From Juglans regia (Eukaryota; Streptophyta; Magnoliopsida; Fagales; Juglandaceae): a stretch of 64,000 bases of DNA. Both the position numbers and the translations under genes were made by a program. Shown one piece after another: positions 23,822 to 36,252 of this stretch (within the stretch, counting starts at the first letter, position 1; every line of letters begins with the position of its first letter). The notes beneath the pieces were generated by a model. That model did no database searches and had not been told where the DNA came from. It saw nothing but the letters and a program-made list of their open reading frames with translations. The stretch is taken from contig NC_049903.1 of the NCBI RefSeq assembly GCF_001411555.2, forward strand, positions 21,889,327-21,953,326, read 5' to 3'.

Positions 23822-24065
23822 ACGAAAGGAAAATTTTGAGTATAGCAGTAACATAATTTGTAAATAATAATAAAATAATTTAAATCAGATATTATTTAGA
23901 TAATGAATTAAAATGAGATGAGTTGATATGAAAGTTGAATAAAATATTATTTTTTAATATTATTATTATTTTAAAATTTAAAAAAATTAAATTATTTATT
24001 ATATTGTGTAAAAATTTAAAAAAATTATAATGGTTAGATAAAACATTTTTTGCATCCAAACCGAG
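23822..24065 (+). mobile_element. MITE, decayed, main family
   Basis: Contains AATGAGATGAGTTGATATGA, AGTTGAATAAAATATTATTT and the right end CATCCAAACCGAGTC, followed by TTA. It is directly joined to the next MITE. Confidence 0.6.
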
Positions 24066-24352
24066 TCTTAATATTTTATGAGATTTTGATAAATGAGAGA
24101 TAAAAAGTTAAATAAAAAATATTATAAAATTAAAATATTAGTAGAATATAATTTTTTAATAAAATTTTTGTTTAAAAATTTAAAAAATTTGAATTATTAT
24201 TATTTTTTGTTTGAAAGTTTTGAAAAGTTGTAATAATTAATTTAAAAATATTGTTATAATTAGTTTGAAAATATCTGTATTTGAATAATATTTGAGAAGA
24301 GAAAGATATGAGAATAGAATTTTGGAATTGAAACTTTTTTCCAAACAAACCT
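24066..24352 (+). mobile_element. MITE, decayed, related subfamily
   Basis: Carries GATAAATGAGAGATAAAAAG, TTAAATAAAAAATATTATAAAATTAAAA and GAGAAGAGAAAGATATGAGA in the order seen at 19237-19555, ending near TTTTCCAAACAAACC. It lies about 360 bases downstream of the CBR1 stop. Confidence 0.55.
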
Positions 24353-24710
24353 AAAAATCAAAGAACCTATTAAATATTATCGATAAAATTAACTAGATGG
24401 TCGGTAATTAGATAATATGAATTTGGGGTATTACACCTAATGAAATTAAGGCTACTAATTTAGATAAAGTAGAAGAAGATGATGAGAATTTCAAATCATT
24501 CGATAAAAATGTTGACGGACTTGTACATAATCATGAGGATGATCATGTACTTTAGAATTGGATTGTCTTGCTTATGTTTGCATACAAAATCAACACCAAA
24601 AGTTCTCACTATTGCCTTTTGGGTATATTTCGTAGCTTTAGTTTGTGCGTACTTCAAATTATTAGCAGTGCACCACATGTAGAGCGTCATGACAATATCT
24701 CAACCATTGA

Positions 24711-27700
24711 TCAGAATTGGAACTGCATCTCAGAGGTATATCCAAGGTCGTCGAGGTGTGCAGCCATGGCCTTGTTCATGGGTGGTGGTCCACACCTAAG
24801 CATCTACAGATCAAGGATCAAAATCAGTACTAGTGAATTTTACATCAAAGATTTAAGCAGCAATATATTATCTAAATTAAATCTAAAATAAAACCTGATC
24901 AAATTTCACCTTACTCTATTTTTTCTAAAAGTTAGTCTAACTTGAATCACAACTAGTTTGGATTGATATGTCTTTGTCTAAAGTCAATGTGCATCTTGTT
25001 TAAGTTTGTACTCATTTGTTTAAATCTTTTCAGGTGTGTGTCCGCTCATGTGAATGTATGCATATCATCACACGTGTACTATATCAACTACGCCATTCTT
25101 CCCACATTCAAAATTCACTAGTACTGACTTAATTTTGAAGCCACTTTGTGATGACATTTGCAAATATTACGTGCCTTGACTTGTCTATCAAATCCTAAGA
25201 TTCCTTCATTCTGTTGGGATAACTTTATCAGTATTTTTTTTTTTTTTTAAATTTTCTGTTTCAGACTTCAAGGCCGCGCACGTGTACGTGTGTAAGCACA
25301 CATGCCAGTGAGAGGAAGAAGAGAAATGCCTATAGCAAGTTAGACAGTTCCAACCATTTCAAAGAGAGAAAAAGAAACAAGTTTGGAACTAAATTTTGGG
25401 GGAACATATTTGGAAGGCTATAAACTAGTTTTTAGGAGTATATAGTTGGAAAGGTGGAAGAGTCAAGTCCCTTACCTTAATATCAACCGCTGGTGCAGGG
25501 CAGTGGTTTTGAATCATCTCCTTTGATATAAAGCCAACACCACCATGCCATACTTCAGGAGGCTAAGGAAGTAACATTTATTCGAGCAGTTAGTAACAAC
25601 AGGGAAAAATGACGTACAACATCAAGATAGAACATCAGCAGGGTTGCCATAGTACAAGCTAGAATGTTGCAAAATTGATCATACGAAGGCTTACCAACAG
25701 TATTACTTAACTAACAGTCCGTCAAGCAAACTATTTTGAATAAAGAAAACATTCATTGGACAATTCCAATAAGTTTAAATGACAGGCAAGATACAGTAGT
25801 GAGTCACTTATAATCAAAGAAATGGATTTTTTTCAGTAAAATGACAGAAGAAATGGGTTTTGGGAACTTTATTTAATTATTCATTGAAAGATTCCATGGT
25901 TTGTTTTTGGCGGGGGGGTGTTATACATTCTAAGTTAACAATCCTAAAATTTCAAAACCATGCGTAACAATTTGAAGCGCATGGAGGAAGAATACTTTTG
26001 AGACAAGATGCATGATAAAGGAAACTAACCTGATTCAAGACATAGTAGACTTTAAAGCGATCAGGGTAGTTAGTAGCAAGACCATCCAATTCTTCCTGCA
26101 TATATTTAAGAAGGGATTAATCATTTAAGAACTTAATCCAATGAACTGATAGAAAGCACCTTTCTACGGGGAATGCGAAAAGAGAATTAAGCATTTATAT
26201 AACTTTAAATTAATCATTCAAAGTAGCATCCTAAAACAAATGGCCATCATATTAATGAAGATAATAATTGCGATTTTTCTTTTTCAGTTAAAAAAAAAAA
26301 GATGCCAATCTAAGTGCATTATTCTATTTTGGGGCTTGGGATAAGAATGAATAGATATCATTGTTACATTGTCCCAAAAGTCATAGCTAAGTCCATTTAA
26401 CGTTCAAGATCATCCTTGAATAAAATGTCAAAAACTATTCAGTTCTTCTCATTCCCAATCCTGTAATAAAATTACTCTATGCATGTACAACATCTAAGAG
26501 AGTTTGAATAAACTGCAAACCCCTTTACAAAGTGGGCATTGTCTCAAAAGGATCCATTTATTGCAACGTCCTTGGGGGACTGAGCATGCCTAACTTCAAA
26601 AGCACAAATTAAAGGAAATGATAGTTTGGTTTACGTGGACCCCATTGAGCCTCAAAAGCTCAAATACTTAAATCCAATTAGAAAAATGATAAAGACGAAC
26701 ATACAAGGACACATAATGGTGAGAGTAATAGCAATTACCTTTAAAAGAATATCCTCTTCTGTAACATTCGCATAAATAAGGTGCACCTTTGTCCTGTCTT
26801 TGGGGTTTTCCAATATGGCTCTAGCAACCTAGAGTGTGATCAGAAAGAAATGAAATATGCTACTAACACCAAAACCTTATCAAAGATACTATGTCAATAA
26901 CTTAAAATGAACAAAGTATTCAGTAAAAATTAATTTCTACTCATACTTGGAACATTGGAGTAATTCCAGAGCCTCCAGCAAGCATGCCAAATGCTCTAAC
27001 TTGACCAGGTTGATACTTGAAACGGCCCTGGTAGCAGTATTATTTGTTAGCCAACTTATAGAATTATAAACAAGGAAACAGCCTTCTATAAAGAAGACAA
27101 ACACGGAAGCAGCCAAGACCAATTTTCAATATTCCCAGGGAGTTGTACCTTGGGACCCTTCACAGCAAGATAATCTCCAACCCGCATCTCACGAAAATGG
27201 TGTGACATCCTTCCTTGTGGATACATCTATTTACAGGAAAATTCAAAGCAGAAGACCAATTCAAATGGGTCAAAACCCAAAATTGTGGGACATAGATTAA
27301 CTGAATAAAGTCAAATCTCAAATAAAAAATTCAAGCACGAACCTTTATAACTAGTTCAAAGTATCCAACATCAGAATCCAAAGTAGTTGGCGTATATGGC
27401 TTTATGACCTCCTCTCCTTGGCCATCTTTGCCACTGTTTAAGAACAAAGCTAGTGAAATGAGACAAACCAGTACAAAATTATGATCCATCCAAGAATCGA
27501 CATCATTGACAACTATTTGCTGATACAAGTGCCAACAAACATTTAGGTGCGGTTTGGATAGTGAGATGAGATGAGATAGTTTTAGATGAAAGTTGAAAGT
27601 TAAATAAAATATTGTTAGAATATTATTTTAATATTACTATTGTTTTAAGATTTGTAAAAGTTAAATTGTTTAATATATTTTGCATGAGAATTTGGAAAAG

Positions 27701-30679
27701 TTGTAATTATGAGATGAAATGAAACACTTTCACTATCCAAACGGGGCCTAGAAAACATTTCATACACAGCTAATGAATAAGTGTAGAAATTAATTTGAAC
27801 TTGCTGCATAAATAGCAACACAAATAAACCTGCAACTTATATGTTGTCCAATTGGAAGACCCAGAACTGAAGTTGGTGCAGGAAGTTCAAATGTGAACTT
27901 TGCCACATTGTGGCTCAATTGTTTGCGCTTTACAAGTTTAAACTTCTTGAAGTTCTCAGGATCCAAGCATCCTGTAAGTGCAAGCCGTGATGTGAGACAG
28001 TTTGCAGAGAAAAGAAATAAATAGATATAGTTTGCATGGATGCAGAGCCAATTAGTATTTCAAAAGGGAAAAAGTAAAAATAAGGGAAAACGAAGTTTTT
28101 ATGTTAATGATAGAAATATTTGCAATGCTTAGCTTCTACAGCATGGAACTTTGCTCCATGCATCTAAAATGTAAATAACCAGATACATGTACTTAAATGG
28201 TTAACTTTTTATCAATTAATTTTGAAAAGACAAAAAATAAAGACAGTAAAAAAAAAAAAAAAAACCCATGTAGGATAGAAGATATTTTTTGATAGGTAAT
28301 TTTCAAAGTAGAGGATAGAGGATATACAAAAAAGTCTGCCAGCCCTACCTTTTTATTTATTCCTTTTTCTTTTCTTTCTTATTTTGATAAATAGCTTTCC
28401 CAGGTTTCTTTGGAAGACTCCAACTTAGGATAATTTAAGGAGGCGGCAGGTGTCAGGAAGGAGATGGGGCAACCATAGACCATTTGTTACCTCATTATGA
28501 TGTTGCTAGTGAATTATGGCTGGCTGTCTCTAACCTTCTGAAGATGGAATGGGTAATGCCACACTGGGTAATGGACTTTCTATTGTGCTGGAAAGGACGA
28601 TTTGATAATCAACAAAGTAAAGCTCCATAAAAAATGAAGTAGATTTGTCTAATGTGGCACATATGCAGGGAGAGAAAAAATAGATGCTTTGAGGATTGTG
28701 AGAAGACTGTGGAGGAGCTTAAGAGTCTCTTTTTAAGAGCATTTTATCAGCTGTTGTCGACATCCATACGTTCTTCCAACTCAAGGTTTTAGGACTTCTT
28801 TAATCTCTTTACTCTTTCTAATTAGGTGTATCTACTTAGATTCACTCATGAATAAGCTCTTATTTCTGTCAAAAGAAAAAATTCCCTCCAAGGCAATCAT
28901 TGAGAGATAAAGCATGAAGAAACATGGACTGATATTGACACTTAACACAGGCTGGAGTTTGATCGTCCCTCAAGCTCAACAGAGCTCTCCATGCCATTAC
29001 ATACGGGTATTTTATAAATTTCATTCCATTTGTTGCTATATCTAACTTACAAGTATTTCTGCCATAGATATGCATAAATGACCGTGCAGAACATATACCT
29101 CAAATGTCAAATGCATAAACTAACAAGTGATCAGAGTAGGTTTGTGCAAAATCAAGCCGAAAGCTTTTAAACCCAGCACATCTTATTGGTAAATCGGCCA
29201 GAATGAGACTCCTAACAAGAAGCCTAGGGTGCTCACATGTGGCGTAGTTGATCAGTCATCCTTCCAAAGATCATGATACATATTAAACATGACTCACCAC
29301 AATTCTGCTTCTTTCAGGTAAATGGAACTGACAGAGTTGAAATTATTTCTCACCAAGTAATTGGGGTAGCTCAATGTTTCCAGTACATAAAAGATCACTA
29401 ATAGCAATCTCCAACTAACCAGAATGAGACAAACAATAATATGTGTACTAAAGTTAAAATAATTAAATTCAGGAGGGATAAATTCCCTTTGCACCTTCAA
29501 ATTACAGAATGATTTGCAATCTATATCCCATACCACAAAAACTGACATTGCACCCTCAAACTACAAAAAGCAAACACTTTGCACTTTGCTTCATTCTGGC
29601 CATCAAGATGGATGAAAAAATAAATTGCACCTTCAAACTACAAAAACCAAATACTTTGTACCACGTATAATTCAGGACATCAACATGGATGAAAAATAGG
29701 TGAAGTGGCACAATTTTATGGTCTGATCTTAATAGAGGGTGCAAAGTGTCTTTTTTTTGTAATTGGAGGGTGTAACATGCCTGTTTTGGTAGTCTAGAGT
29801 GCAAATTGCGAAACTTCAAGTAATTTGAGAGCTCAATGCATTCTATTTCCAATTCATGAAGCTATTTATTTCAAACAATCCAAAAGACCAACTTCAGCCA
29901 CATTCAAAATTTTGTTTGATAAGTAAAAAATGATGATGATAAAAAAAAAATAACAATTAAGAGTTATTAAGTCATAAAGGTGTACATAACGATGATCAAA
30001 TGAAAGTGACAAACCTTCAAATTAAGATTTCAAATAAACAGAAAATTAATTGTAAATAATTACATAAAAATAGAAAGAAGGATCTATTCAATCATCTATT
30101 AAATCTTTAAATCTAGTTCCTTTAAAAATATTCTTCACCCTGTCATCCACCTATAAGATCACCAGGAGAACAAAATTTCGAAAGCATATCATAGCAGAAA
30201 CAGCCATTCACCAAACAATTTTTTTTTCTTTACAAAAGTACCTCCCGTGAATTAGGATATAGAAAAAGTGTGACAATAAAAGTGATCATGCACGCCCATG
30301 GTTAAAACGAGGACGTGCCAATAAAATCCAAATATATTAGTTCCTCCAATCAAGAAACGTACAAGGAAAAATACTGTCTATAGTCGACAATTAGCAATCT
30401 AAGCATACAATCAACACATTCGATTTGACCAGACGGAAAGATGACTGAGAACTATACAACCATGCAAGACACTGCAACAAATGCAACGAAGAATAAACTA
30501 TCTGCCTTTTGATAACGAACATATACCAAATCCAAATTGCACATGACAGAAACAAAATAAGAGACCAGACCTTTGGATTTTTTGGAGGAATAGAAATAGA
30601 AAGCACCAGCCCCAATGGCTACAAGAGCCACTGCTACACCCACAATGATCTGGGTATCTAGTGTCTGCAGGAATTCCAT
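24711..30679 (-). CDS. CBR1: NADH-cytochrome b5 reductase 1
   Basis: Nine exons join to a 278-residue protein: 30679-30571, 27971-27830, 27433-27343, 27226-27149, 27027-26947, 26828-26739, 26095-26030, 25562-25476 and 24803-24711. All junctions have GT-AG introns and keep frame. Residues about 10-30 form one membrane anchor ([20 protein letters not shown]). The flavin motif KPYTPTT, then PQGRMSHHF, and the NADH-binding motifs GGSGITPMF and CGPPPM are present, ending in the usual C-terminal QFQF. The enzyme passes electrons from NADH through FAD to cytochrome b5 at the ER, feeding fatty-acid desaturation and related steps. Its length agrees with plant CBR1, which I recall as about 280 residues. 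Intron 1 is long (about 2.6 kb) and holds a LINE fragment; intron 2 holds a MITE. No defect is seen. Confidence 0.97.
27546..27748 (+). mobile_element. 203-bp MITE in CBR1 intron 2
   Basis: It has well-preserved ends, GGTGCGGTTTGGATAGTGAG and the complement of TTTCACTATCCAAACGGGGCC. The interior carries GAAAGTTGAAAGTTAAATAA and TTTAATATTACTATTGTTTT. The left flank is TTA and the right flank TAG, so the expected 3-bp duplication is imperfect. It is the best copy for defining the family ends. Confidence 0.85.
28455..28875 (+). mobile_element. LINE 3' fragment in CBR1 intron 1, opposite to the gene
   Basis: The plus frame reads [20 protein letters not shown], then [15 protein letters not shown] and [17 protein letters not shown]. 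That is the C-terminal zinc-binding (zf-RVT) end of plant L1-type reverse transcriptases. It has three or more stops and ends in TCAAAAGAAAAAA-like sequence. Only the 3' few hundred bases are present, as expected of 5'-truncated LINE insertions. Confidence 0.8.
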
Positions 30680-31090
30680 GAACCTTCCAGTTGTAGAGAG
30701 CAGGTTTATGAGAAATATTCTTATTCTTTAACCAAAACCCAACTCAACCAAGAAATGGGTAGAGAGATCAGATGGTTGGGCGCATTTTCTCCCCCTCTTG
30801 GTCTCTCCTACTCAGCGTTGCTGGTCTTGGTAGTAACGACGACAGAAAGAGGGGTGAGGGTTGATAAAGTATGAGAAGTTAGGAGGGCATGCTGGACAAC
30901 TGTGTGGTTGTACCTTTGGAGAGGCTACCTTAGCACCGGGCACGCCGCACGGAGTCTGGTCCAACTACCAACCTGTTGGGCTTCGTGCGGTGCCCTATCA
31001 ATTCAAAACGCTCGTGCATAGTGGGCTGTTGGTTTTTTTTTCTTCTTTTTATCCTTCAAGGTTTTAATATTAAGGGAAGAGTAACGTTTG
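30680..31090 (-). promoter_or_regulatory. 5' flank of CBR1 with a GC-rich hairpin
   Basis: The probable leader and promoter of CBR1 lie here. At 30938-30995 the arms GGGCACGCCGCACGGAG and CTTCGTGCGGTGCCC pair, with an inner CCAAC/GTTGG pair in the loop. It stands out from the AT-rich surroundings. No TATA box is assigned with confidence. Confidence 0.45.
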
Positions 31091-31099
31091 AAAAAAAAA

Positions 31100-31345
31100 A
31101 AAAAAATCATTTCATCCCATCTTTATTTATCTTTTTTTTTAAATATAATTAAAAAATAAATACTTTTATGTGCTATTTAAATAATAAAATAAGATAAAAT
31201 AATTTTAAATAAAAATTAAAAATTAAATAAAATATTATTATTATTTTAGATTTAAAAAAATTAAATTATTTCTTATATTTTATTTTAAAATTAAAAAATT
31301 TATAATAATAAGATGAGATCAAATATTTTTACTATCCAAACAGGA
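31100..31345 (+). mobile_element. Decayed MITE, main family
   Basis: It has AAAATAATTTTAAATAAAAATT and TTAAATAAAATATTATTATT with the right end TTTTTACTATCCAAACAGGA followed by TAA. The left end is worn. 31346-32112 beyond it is AT-rich with no supported gene. Confidence 0.5.
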
Positions 31346-32112
31346 TAAACTAATCATTTCAAATTTTTCAAATAAATTATTATAATTTTTTTAAATTTTT
31401 AAATAAAAAATAATTTAATATTTTTAAATTTTAATAAACATTTAATTTAAATTATCTTATTATTAGTCAGGTATCAATTAAATAAGGGCGGCAAAAATGT
31501 ACGAAGTAACTTATTACAAAGTCACCAACGGCTGTACAATTGAAATACCGTTCGCCTCGGTCCCTCGATTGTCCTATATAAATTAATTAATGGTCTTCGT
31601 GGTACCATCCGTTTATTTTGAAATAAACAATATTCAGACGACGAATATTCCTGCCTGCAACCCATTATATAAAATATTAAAAATGTATTTTAAATAATCT
31701 TATATCTTAATTAATTAAACATTTAAAATGTATATGACCAAAATAATAAAATTGAATAATAAAAACATTGATGTAGCTATAAAAATGAAGAATTCTGATT
31801 AATATCAATATATTTATCTAGAAAAAATATATTTATAAGTGCGTATAAAAGATATATTCTATTGTAAAATATGAATATTCTATGACTACTTATAATATAT
31901 ACTATTCTTTTATTTATGGAAAATGACAATATGATTCGTGATTTTGTTCTCTCATTTTTATTTATATATTTTTTAAATTAATAATAAAAAAGTGATTATT
32001 AATCTATGGATATTTTTTAAAAAATATTTAAAAATATCTAAATATATTTAAAAAAAAACAATTTACAGCACACAAGATAAAGTTGGGCGGTGCTGGACCT
32101 TTTATTTATTTA

Positions 32113-32330
32113 GAGTAATGCTACACAACCTTCCATCTTCTATATATTATATTTTTTAAAAATTTTAAAATTTTTTAATATTTTTTTTAATTCTTTTTTG
32201 AGTTTTTTTTTAAATTAATTTAATTTTTTTATTCATTATTTATATATTAAAAATTTGATAAAAGAAAAAAATAATAAAAATTATAAAAAATATAATATAT
32301 GAAAGTTGCATGAATAGTAAAAAATTACGT
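32113..32330. mobile_element. Foldback MITE of about 215 bp
   Basis: The left arm starts GAGTAATGCTACACAACCTT and runs into TATATATTATATTTTTT. The right arm carries AAAAAATATAATATATGAAA then GTTGCAT and ATTAC, so the arms are long inverted copies. Non-coding. Confidence 0.6.
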
Positions 32331-32540
32331 TGATTTTTTGAATTATTTAAGATTTTCTTTCTTTTGTTGATCGGTCATAATCAGAGTTTGGAATTCGGCG
32401 TATTCACGGTTTGGATTCTGGAAGCTGGGGAGGTTGGGGATTTGACATCTAACCGAGTTTTTTTTATTTTTCAAAAGAAGCAGGCGTAGCCTGCTGTTTT
32501 ATGCAGGCGCACGTGGTTTTCAACTAATTAAAAAATAGAA

Positions 32541-32720
32541 AAAAATAAAAAACTTTCTCGAGAGAGAGAGGAAAGTAAGATATAAATTTTAAATAGATAA
32601 ATTTTATATAAATTTTTTATAAAAAATATAAATTTAATTAATAATAAATAATTTTTTTTATATTTTTTAAAATAAGATTTATTTATATAAAATTTGTACA
32701 AATTTTTTCTATTATCGAGG
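32541..32720. mobile_element. Possible second foldback element, AT-rich
   Basis: AGATAAATTTTATATAAATT near 32594 is mirrored by TTTATATAAAATTTGTACAA near 32682, and both lie inside AT-rich arms. It could also be chance pairing of simple sequence. Confidence 0.35.
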
Positions 32721-33129
32721 CACAGATTTCTTGACATGTTTGGCAGTCGATCTCGCTTTTCGTTCCTTTTCGGTATTTTCGCTTCGTCAACGGAGACAGA
32801 TAGCCGCCACAAATGAAAAACTTTATTTATAAGTGTAGATAGTTGACCTAATAAAATATAGAAAATTTTATAATTTAAATTTTATAAATTAAGGTTTATT
32901 ATTTTAAGGAAATAAATAGTATATTTTAAATACCTATTATGACTTGAGAATAAAATAATTTTCATAATAAAGCAGGTGCAGCTAGAAGCTATCATTTTTA
33001 GATTGTAGAAATGTTTTTTTTATTTTTTGATTTTTTTTTTACATTTTGGAAACCAAAAGTAGCAGCCATACTAGTATTTTTACTATTTTATAATATTCTT
33101 CCTCTAATTTTTATAGCATATTATTCTTT

Positions 33130-33252
33130 TTATTATTATTAAAATATTATTTTTTAATATTATTATTATTATAAAATTTGAAAAAGTTGAATTATTTATT
33201 ATTTTTTGTGTGAAATTTAAAACCGTTTCTATATCCAAATTAGGCCTAAGTC
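33130..33252 (+). mobile_element. Partial MITE, main family
   Basis: Right half only: TTAAAATATTATTTTTTAAT, TTTGAAAAAGTTGAATTATT and the end TATCCAAATTAGGCC followed by TAA. No left terminus is found. Confidence 0.5.
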
Positions 33253-33469
33253 ATTGTGTCATAATATCATTACAAAATTAATCATATTTTTCAAATCTAT
33301 AAATAAGTGTTTGACCAAAATAACAAGAGACTAGTGAGAGTACTTCAGGTATTTTGTGAATAGTAGTAAAAAAATAATAATAGAATATTGAATAGCAGTG
33401 AATAATAAAAAAAAGTAAAAAGTAATAATAAAATAATAAATAGTAGTCAAATATTCTAAGAGTACTTTA

Positions 33470-33660
33470 GGGTACGTTTGGATGTTGAGAAGTGTTGAGA
33501 AGTGTTGAGAATGTTTGTGAATAGTAGTGAGTAGAGATTGAAGTGAGTTTGTGGGTCCCATTAAAAGTATTTTGAGTTGTTTGGATGTATGAAGTATGTT
33601 GAGTTGTTGACTTTTGAGTATGGTAGTTGAAAAGTGTGTGGGTTCCATAAATATTATAAT
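33470..33660 (+). repeat. Putative terminal/subterminal repeat region of the Harbinger-type element
   Basis: After GGGTACGTTTGGATG come three copies of TTGAGAAGTG/TTGAGAATG, GTGAATAGTAGTGAGTAGAG and a second GTTTGGATGTATGAAG about 105 bases in. Closely spaced short repeats near an end could be transposase-binding sites. This is inference. 33661-34387 is AT-rich and non-coding. Confidence 0.4.
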
Positions 33661-34387
33661 GATTTTATTTTTAGTAATAAATATTATAATGATTTTATTA
33701 TAGTGATTTTTTAATATTAATAAATATTGTAGTGATTTTATTTTACTTTTATATATAATAATGATAAATATTATTAAAAATAATACTTTTTTATTTATAT
33801 ATAATATAGATAAATATTATAACAATTTTATTTTCATATATATAATAGTCATAAATATTATAGTTTTGCTAAATTTTTATTTAAAAATTATAGTGATATT
33901 ATTTTTTATTTATATACAATATTGATAAATAAAAAAGTGATTTCATTTTTTATTTATATATTATTGTCAAAATTCAGCTTATATATTATAGTAATTTTAA
34001 TTTTTCTTTATATATTATAGTGATTTTATTTTTTTATTTATATATTATAGTGATTTGATTTGTTACAAATTTTATATATAACATAAGTGCCTATATCAAA
34101 ATTATTTGAATACTATTGGGATAATAACGTATTCAAAATTATTATGCATTTCGTAATTTTTTTTTGTATCATAGGAAATTATTTATATAAAAATTTTTAA
34201 AAAAATCAATCTTTTTCTAAAAAACATGTTATGATGACAACTCCCAACTGCGCTATTATAATAAAAATTATAAATAGTTCATACATGCGAAAATCCCAAA
34301 ACATAGAAAACATAAGAAATCCCAACATTTGCAAACATGTCCAAAAAAAACATAAAAACATACAATACAATCAAATAAAACCAAGTG

Positions 34388-35958
34388 TCAATGGGCCGTC
34401 CTATGTGCCCACATATTTATTGCGATAGAGTCCCTGGTAGCAGCCATGGCTTGTGCTGAGGCAGATGACATGTCAGGCATATGTGTTGAATGGTCCGGGT
34501 TATCCTCAACAGTTTGTCCTTTAGCAAGATTCGAATTTTTAAATTTATGCCATATCTTATCATTTGGTGTAATTGATCGAATAATGTTATGCATAACACA
34601 ACATGCAATGACAATATACCGTTGTCGTGTCACCTTGTATGGGTTCATTGATTTCAAAATTCGATATCTTTTTTTTAGCACACCGAATGTACGCTCAATC
34701 ACATTCCGGAGGGAAGAATGTCGATAATTAAAATAATCTTGATATCCCGAGAATGAGCTATTGCTATGCCGGTCAGACCTATGATACCGCACCCTGGGGT
34801 ACGGGGGCATAAATCCCAGTGTGCACGGGAAGGCGGAATCAACCAAGTAATAATAACCTAAAAACCAAATCACAAAAAAACTATCATAAGGGAATCATAC
34901 GTTACATCATGACAAAAAATGCTAACTCAATAAATAATGGGTAATAATTCTTACCCTCAGGAGGCAATGGGAAATCGATCCCTGGACGACTCAATGCATC
35001 CATAAATAGGCGTGCATCATGGGCAGTGCCTTCCCAGCCAGCGTATATAAATGTGAATTTCATGTCGAAATCACAGGCTGCCAACACATTTTGGCTAACT
35101 TGTTGATGACGAGACAGATACGCGTTAGTTGCCTCGGCAGGCACACATGCATCGATATAAGTACCGTCAATTGCACCAATACATTTCTGCAATCATATAT
35201 TTAACATTTGTGAGTTCGAGGGATTTTTAAAAAAATTTGACCAATTATGGTCTCTTAATTTTGAACCATATATTTGATTTTTTTTTAAACCATAGTAAGA
35301 ATATTTTTACCTCAAACCATGGATAATGTTTTGGATTGCCTTGAATATATGGTGCTACCCCAGTAGTATGTGTAGCTGCAATTACATCAGGAGCAATATT
35401 ACATAGAGCAATCATCACTGCATACACATGCCGATTAACTGTTTCAGTAGAGTGTTGAAACCGATCGGCTGTGACACGTTGAACTTCGGCATGTGCGACC
35501 GTGTATGCAAACATTGCCAAAGCTTCCTCCACAGAAACCTCTCTTGTTGCTGTTAAATATTCATTGGCCCGCAATGTATTGCATAACGCTTCAAATGCGT
35601 ATATCTCCATCCGAAATAATTTCCAACAGTTATTCGGATGTCCATTGAGAATTGCAATTATATAGTCTCGTCCACGTAAGCCGATATTGTGTTCTGGCAT
35701 TCGCTTAAAGGCTGGCAATGCGCTTTCCTCTGCTGCTGCGAGTGTAAGCATAAACATGTTATCCCAATTCGAATCATCACGCATCCTCCTACGTAGGTAT
35801 TCGTCCCACACTGGAGGCTGGTTACTACTAGATGCTCCTACTCTCCTCCAAGCTTCGTAATCATCATGGCTTGGAGGCTGGTTACCACTTGAGGCAGCCT
35901 CAGAGGCATTATTTGCCTCTACTTGCGGCTCATCATCTGACCCATTCCCAACATCCAT
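34388..35958 (-). CDS. PIF/Harbinger DDE transposase (ALP1-like)
   Basis: Three exons, 35958-35311, 35186-34955 and 34857-34388, with GT-AG introns, give an open frame of 449 residues starting MDVGNGSDDEPQ. The N-terminal third is acidic. About residues 90-200 form the helical region seen in plant Harbinger nucleases (FKRMPEHNIGLRGRDYIIAI ... MFAYTVAHAEVQRVTADRFQ). The catalytic triad is visible: D in GAIDGTYID, D in GTAHDARLF and E in NVIERTFGVLKKRYRIL. The C-terminal part is rich in Ser/Asp. Plant ALP1-like genes are domesticated relatives of this family, but the adjacent ORF1 and repeats argue for a transposon. Nothing in the frame shows decay. Confidence 0.9.
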
Positions 35959-36252
35959 TCTGTTGTGTGAAAATTGATTAATAATGATTTATCACTTGAT
36001 CCATTCTAATAACTAGTGATTATTTAGACCAATAACAATAAAACACAAGCCAAATAATTGAAGCTAATAAATTATAAGCATTCATAATCCAAGGTCATTA
36101 TAACACGTTCATCTAAACCGTTGTCCATAAATCAACAAACAACAACCACAATAAAAATGTTTACCTAAGCAGATCATAAATAACAATGTCAATGGCAAAT
36201 AAGATCCGCAAACATAAAAATATATGATAATCCCGGCAACTGACAAGCTACG

